From a virus, in the IMG/VR virus record IMGVR_UViG_3300005577_000055, positions 1 through 41,993 of that record: 41,993 nt of DNA; one strand, 5' to 3'. The notes under the pieces were generated by a model. The model ran no database searches, was not told where the DNA came from, and was given only the letters and a program-made list of their open reading frames with translations. A program made the translations under genes and the position numbers. This document shows, in pieces, positions 39,264 through 41,993 of this stretch (position 1 is the first letter of the stretch; each line of letters opens with the position of its first letter).

Positions 39264-40025
39264 ATGGTGGATCGCAGAAGCGGAGTCCCTGCATTTCGGC
39301 AGGTCGCGGCCGACATACGCGAGAAGATCGCCGCTGGCCACTACGCCGCCGGCGAGCGGCTGCCAAGCGAACGCGAACTCGTCGAGTCCTACGGTGTGTC
39401 TCGCCCGACCGTCCGCGAAGCGGTCGACGTCCTACGGTCCGAAGGCCTTGTCACCTCCGAACACGGCCGCGGCGTCTTCGTCCGACCGCCGGCCAGCATC
39501 CAGCGCATCGCCCGATCTCGGCTCTCCCGCGACGCCCGGGAACGCAACCGCGGCGCCTTCCTCGCCGACGCCGCCGCCCGCGGCTTCACGCCGTCCACCT
39601 CCGTGAAGATCCGTTTCGAGCAGGCCGACGAACGCGCCGCCGCGCACCTCGCCATCGACGAGGGCGCCGAGATCACCGTGAGGGACAGGGTGATGCGTGC
39701 CGATGGGCTGGTGGTCCAACTTGCGGTGTCGCGCCTACCGCGCGACCTGACACGCGGCACCGCGATCGAACAGGTCGACACCGGCCCGGGCGGCGCCTAC
39801 GCCCGCCTGGAGGAAGCTGGCCACCGACTCGGCTCGTTCGTCGAGCACGTCGGCGCGCGGATGCCGCGCCCGGACGAAGCGACGCTCCTGCAGCTGGCGG
39901 ACGGCGTCCCGGTTATCACCGTCACGCGGGTCGCGTACAGCGAGGACGGCACACCGCTGGAGATGAACGACATGGTGCTCGCCGCGGACCGGTACGAGCT
40001 GTCCTACGAGTGGCCAGCCGACTGA
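39264..40025 (+). CDS. GntR-family regulator with UTRA domain (HutC type)
   Basis: 253 residues. The winged helix is clear (9-76: FRQVAADIREKIAAGHYAAG, ERLPSERELVESYGVSRPTV, EGLVTSEHGRGVFV). The C-terminal half is the UTRA ligand-binding fold (ITVRDRVMRADGLVVQLAVS, YARLEEAGHRLGSF, GVPVITVTRVAYSEDGTPLE). HutC-type GntR proteins, such as KorSA of actinobacterial elements, repress their own promoters and those of neighbours. Interlocking palindromes lie just upstream. Effector unknown. Confidence 0.85.
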   Translation: MVDRRSGVPAFRQVAADIREKIAAGHYAAGERLPSERELVESYGVSRPTVREAVDVLRSEGLVTSEHGRGVFVRPPASIQRIARSRLSRDARERNRGAFLADAAARGFTPSTSVKIRFEQADERAAAHLAIDEGAEITVRDRVMRADGLVVQLAVSRLPRDLTRGTAIEQVDTGPGGAYARLEEAGHRLGSFVEHVGARMPRPDEATLLQLADGVPVITVTRVAYSEDGTPLEMNDMVLAADRYELSYEWPAD

Positions 40026-40036
40026 CCCGCGGCAGC

Positions 40037-40075
40037 ACGACGCCCCCGGTGACCTTGCGGTGCCGGGGGCGTCGT
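40037..40075. terminator. bidirectional terminator
   Basis: ACGACGCCCCCGG (40037-40049) and CCGGGGGCGTCGT (40063-40075), perfect 13-bp arms with a 13-base loop, between the convergent GntR gene and the minus-strand membrane protein gene. Confidence 0.8.
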
Positions 40076-40080
40076 CGCGT

Positions 40081-40395
40081 TCAGGCTGCGGCAGGCCGAG
40101 CAAGCAGTCGGCTGCGGTGTTCGATCGACCAGTCGACGTACTCGCGGTGCCACGCGACCCACTGCTCGATGTCGCCGGCGTCGAGCCAGGCGATGTACTC
40201 GTCGGCCCACTTGGCGTAAGCCTCGCTCGCGTAGCGCACCAGCGCGACGACGACCACGAGGGTGCCGACGAAGACGGGACCGCCCCACGGGAGGTCCGAG
40301 GCGTGGCCGAGGATGAGAGCGGCGATCGCGACGGCGACGAAGGCAGCGCGGCCAAGCAGATATCCAAAGCGACGTGCGATCAAGGCGGCTGTCAT
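40081..40395 (-). CDS. small two-helix membrane protein
   Basis: 104 residues with GAAGGAG seven bases upstream on the minus strand. Two hydrophobic helices (about 9-29 and 38-55) and a charged, Trp-rich C-terminal half (KWADEYIAWLDAGDIEQWVA). It lies between the GntR gene and the integrase, divergent from the latter. An immunity or exclusion role is possible; no family recognised. Confidence 0.65.
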   Translation of the reverse strand: MTAALIARRFGYLLGRAAFVAVAIAALILGHASDLPWGGPVFVGTLVVVVALVRYASEAYAKWADEYIAWLDAGDIEQWVAWHREYVDWSIEHRSRLLARPAAA

Positions 40396-40492
40396 GGGAC
40401 GCTCCTTCGGAGGGTTCGGATCCCGCAGCCGTTTAGATGCGTCTAGCGTGTCCTACGGCCTGCGGTACTGCACTAAAGTAGCATGTTTCCTC
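40396..40492 (+). promoter_or_regulatory. integrase promoter region and possible attachment-site neighbourhood
   Basis: A 97-base gap between divergent genes. TAAAGT (40474-40479) is a candidate -10 box 14 bases before the integrase ATG, and TAGA-TGCG-TCTA (40434-40445) is a small palindrome. Serine integrase genes often lie next to their attachment site, but I cannot identify a core here. Confidence 0.3.
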
Positions 40493-41992
40493 ATGACGCC
40501 CAAGCAGCTCGTGCGCGCGTGGCTTGACCTGCGGATATCCGACGACAAGCAGGGTGAGGGCCGCGGCATCGCACGCCACCGCGAGGAGTGTCTCGCCGTG
40601 TGCGAGCGCCGCGGCTACACCGTCATCGGCGAGACCGTCGAGAACAGCGTCGGCGCCACCAAGGGCCGCCGTAAAGGCCTGATGGACCTTCTGGCCAAGA
40701 TCGAGGCCCGTGCGTTCGATGTGCTGGTGGTCTGGGCCCAAGACCGCCTGCTCCGCCGCAACGACGACCTCGAGCTCTTGATCCAGGCGTGCAGCACGAA
40801 CAACGTGACCGTCGTGACGGTCGGCGGCGACCTGGACCTCGCGACCGACGCCGGGCGGTTGGTCGCTCGGATCCTCGCGAGCGTGGCGGCCGGCGAGATT
40901 GAGCGGAAGCAGGCCCGGATGCGGTCGGCGTTCGAGCAGAGCTTGCGCGAGGGACGACCGTTCGGCGGGAGTCCTCGCAGGTTCGGCTACCAGCCAGGCA
41001 ACGTCGAACTCGACGAAGACGAGGCGCCCATCCTGCGCACCATGTACAGCATGTGGAACAGCGGCGGAACATTGGGCGAGATCGCGCGCTGGGCGAACGG
41101 AGAAGGAAGCCGGACCCCGCGCGGCCGCGCCTGGACAACGGGGTCGCTGCGCGAGGTGCTGGTCAACCCGGCCAACGCTGGACTGCGAGGCACCAAGCGG
41201 TTGCTGACCGACCCAGATGGACGGCCGCTACTCAACGACGCCGGCGAGCAGCGGCGCGCGCAGTGGCATGACGTGATCGGTCCGGCTGTGTGGCCTGGCG
41301 TGGTCGACGAACCGACGTGGCGCGCTGCGGTAGCGCGACTCAAGGACCCGTCGCGGAAGTCTGGGCGCGGAAACGAAGGCCGGAAATGGCTGTCCGCCGG
41401 CTTGTTCCGGTGCGCGACCTGCAACGCGGTGCTGAAGACCCGGACCAACAACCAGCAGCGGTCGGTGGCGTGCCCGTCGCTGCGTCATGCGCGACGGAAG
41501 GCTGAGCCGGTCGAGGACTACGTCCGGGACATTGTGCTCGAGCGGCTGCGCCAGGACGACGCGATCGATCTTGTCCAGGTGCGGACGCCTGACGTCGACC
41601 TGGCGGCGTTGCAGGAGGAAGCCGAGGCGATCAGCGGGCGGCTGCGAGTGATGGCGCGCGATGAGGTTCTCGGTCGGCGGACGCGCGATGAGGTCCTGAG
41701 TGCGCGCGAGGCCGCGAGTGAGCGGCTTAACGAGATCGAGCAGGTCGTCGAAGAGGCCGGCCGTCATGACGTAGTGGCTCGGTTCGTGACCGGTGGGCGT
41801 GATCCGCGTGAGGTGTGGGACGCTCCGGAGACTACGTTGGCGATGCGCCAGGGACTGATTGACGCGCTGGCGGTGGTGACTGTGGGATCGGGGAAGATCG
41901 GGCGGCCGCACAAATACGCGGTGGATGTGCCACCCGTGAACGTCTTTGTTACTTGGCGTACTCCCCCGGTGACACCCGTTCGGCACTCTTAA
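40493..41992 (+). CDS. large serine integrase
   Basis: 499 residues from the ATG at 40493; the frame is open further upstream but overlaps the divergent gene. Resolvase domain: catalytic S16 with R14 (DLRISDDKQ), WAQDRLLRRN at 81-90, GEIERKQARMR at 134-144. Then a recombinase domain (FGYQPGNVELDEDEAPILRT, GEIARWANGEG, TTGSLREVLVNPANAG), a zinc ribbon (C307-x2-C310, C327, perhaps H332) and a coiled coil (about 373-422). This is the full set for site-specific integration of a temperate phage between attP and attB. The window ends one base after its stop codon. Confidence 0.93.
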   Translation: MTPKQLVRAWLDLRISDDKQGEGRGIARHREECLAVCERRGYTVIGETVENSVGATKGRRKGLMDLLAKIEARAFDVLVVWAQDRLLRRNDDLELLIQACSTNNVTVVTVGGDLDLATDAGRLVARILASVAAGEIERKQARMRSAFEQSLREGRPFGGSPRRFGYQPGNVELDEDEAPILRTMYSMWNSGGTLGEIARWANGEGSRTPRGRAWTTGSLREVLVNPANAGLRGTKRLLTDPDGRPLLNDAGEQRRAQWHDVIGPAVWPGVVDEPTWRAAVARLKDPSRKSGRGNEGRKWLSAGLFRCATCNAVLKTRTNNQQRSVACPSLRHARRKAEPVEDYVRDIVLERLRQDDAIDLVQVRTPDVDLAALQEEAEAISGRLRVMARDEVLGRRTRDEVLSAREAASERLNEIEQVVEEAGRHDVVARFVTGGRDPREVWDAPETTLAMRQGLIDALAVVTVGSGKIGRPHKYAVDVPPVNVFVTWRTPPVTPVRHS

Positions 41993-41993
41993 A

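Noticed and set aside
39264-41992. An integrative conjugative element (GntR regulator plus integrase as in pSAM2-type elements)
   Set aside because: No FtsK-like transfer gene or Rep protein was seen, and the window carries a complete set of head, tail and lysis genes, so a phage is the better reading.

Overview
The window is an almost complete temperate siphophage genome, most likely a prophage, from a high-GC actinobacterium. GC-rich third codon positions, frequent GTG starts, chains of 4-base ATGA/GTGA gene overlaps and a DUF574-type methyltransferase next to a GntR regulator suggest a Streptomyces- or Amycolatopsis-like host. The genus is inference. About 70 protein genes fill the 42 kb; I see no tRNA, rRNA or CRISPR.

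Left end (1-1635): the immunity region. A small membrane protein gene and an XRE repressor gene lie on the minus strand, and a Cro-like XRE gene starts the plus-strand early operon. Between and around them are seven 10-bp half-sites in three clusters, a clear operator array.

Early region (1781-14572): about 30 tightly coupled small genes. Recognisable products are a RAD52-type single-strand annealing protein carrying a zinc finger, an HNH nuclease, a LuxR-type regulator, a DUF6011-like zinc protein, a winged-helix replication initiator with an iteron-like array inside its own gene (lambda O logic), a DGQHR/ParB-like protein and a GIY-YIG nuclease of the T5orf172/MUG113 kind. No phage polymerase, primase or helicase was seen, so replication probably relies on the host.

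Late region (14976-36964): small and large terminase; a cargo block of four small genes that includes a candidate Acb2/Tad1-type hairpin protein (possible anti-CBASS sponge); then portal, minor capsid protein, an unusual duplicated head-region protein, scaffold, major capsid, connectors, tail tube with an Ig-like domain, tail assembly chaperone with a -1 frameshift, tape measure, distal tail and baseplate/fibre proteins, and a lysis cassette (two small membrane proteins, a collagen-like membrane protein, a GH25-like lysin). A TTCG-loop terminator closes the late operon at 37042-37075.

Right end (37090-41992): lysogeny and cargo genes. These are a lipoprotein, a 34-residue acidic protein, a run of four GC-rich hairpins, a two-gene operon with an S-adenosyl methyltransferase, a divergent GntR/UTRA regulator with nested inverted repeats at its promoter, a small membrane protein, and a large serine integrase that ends at the window edge.
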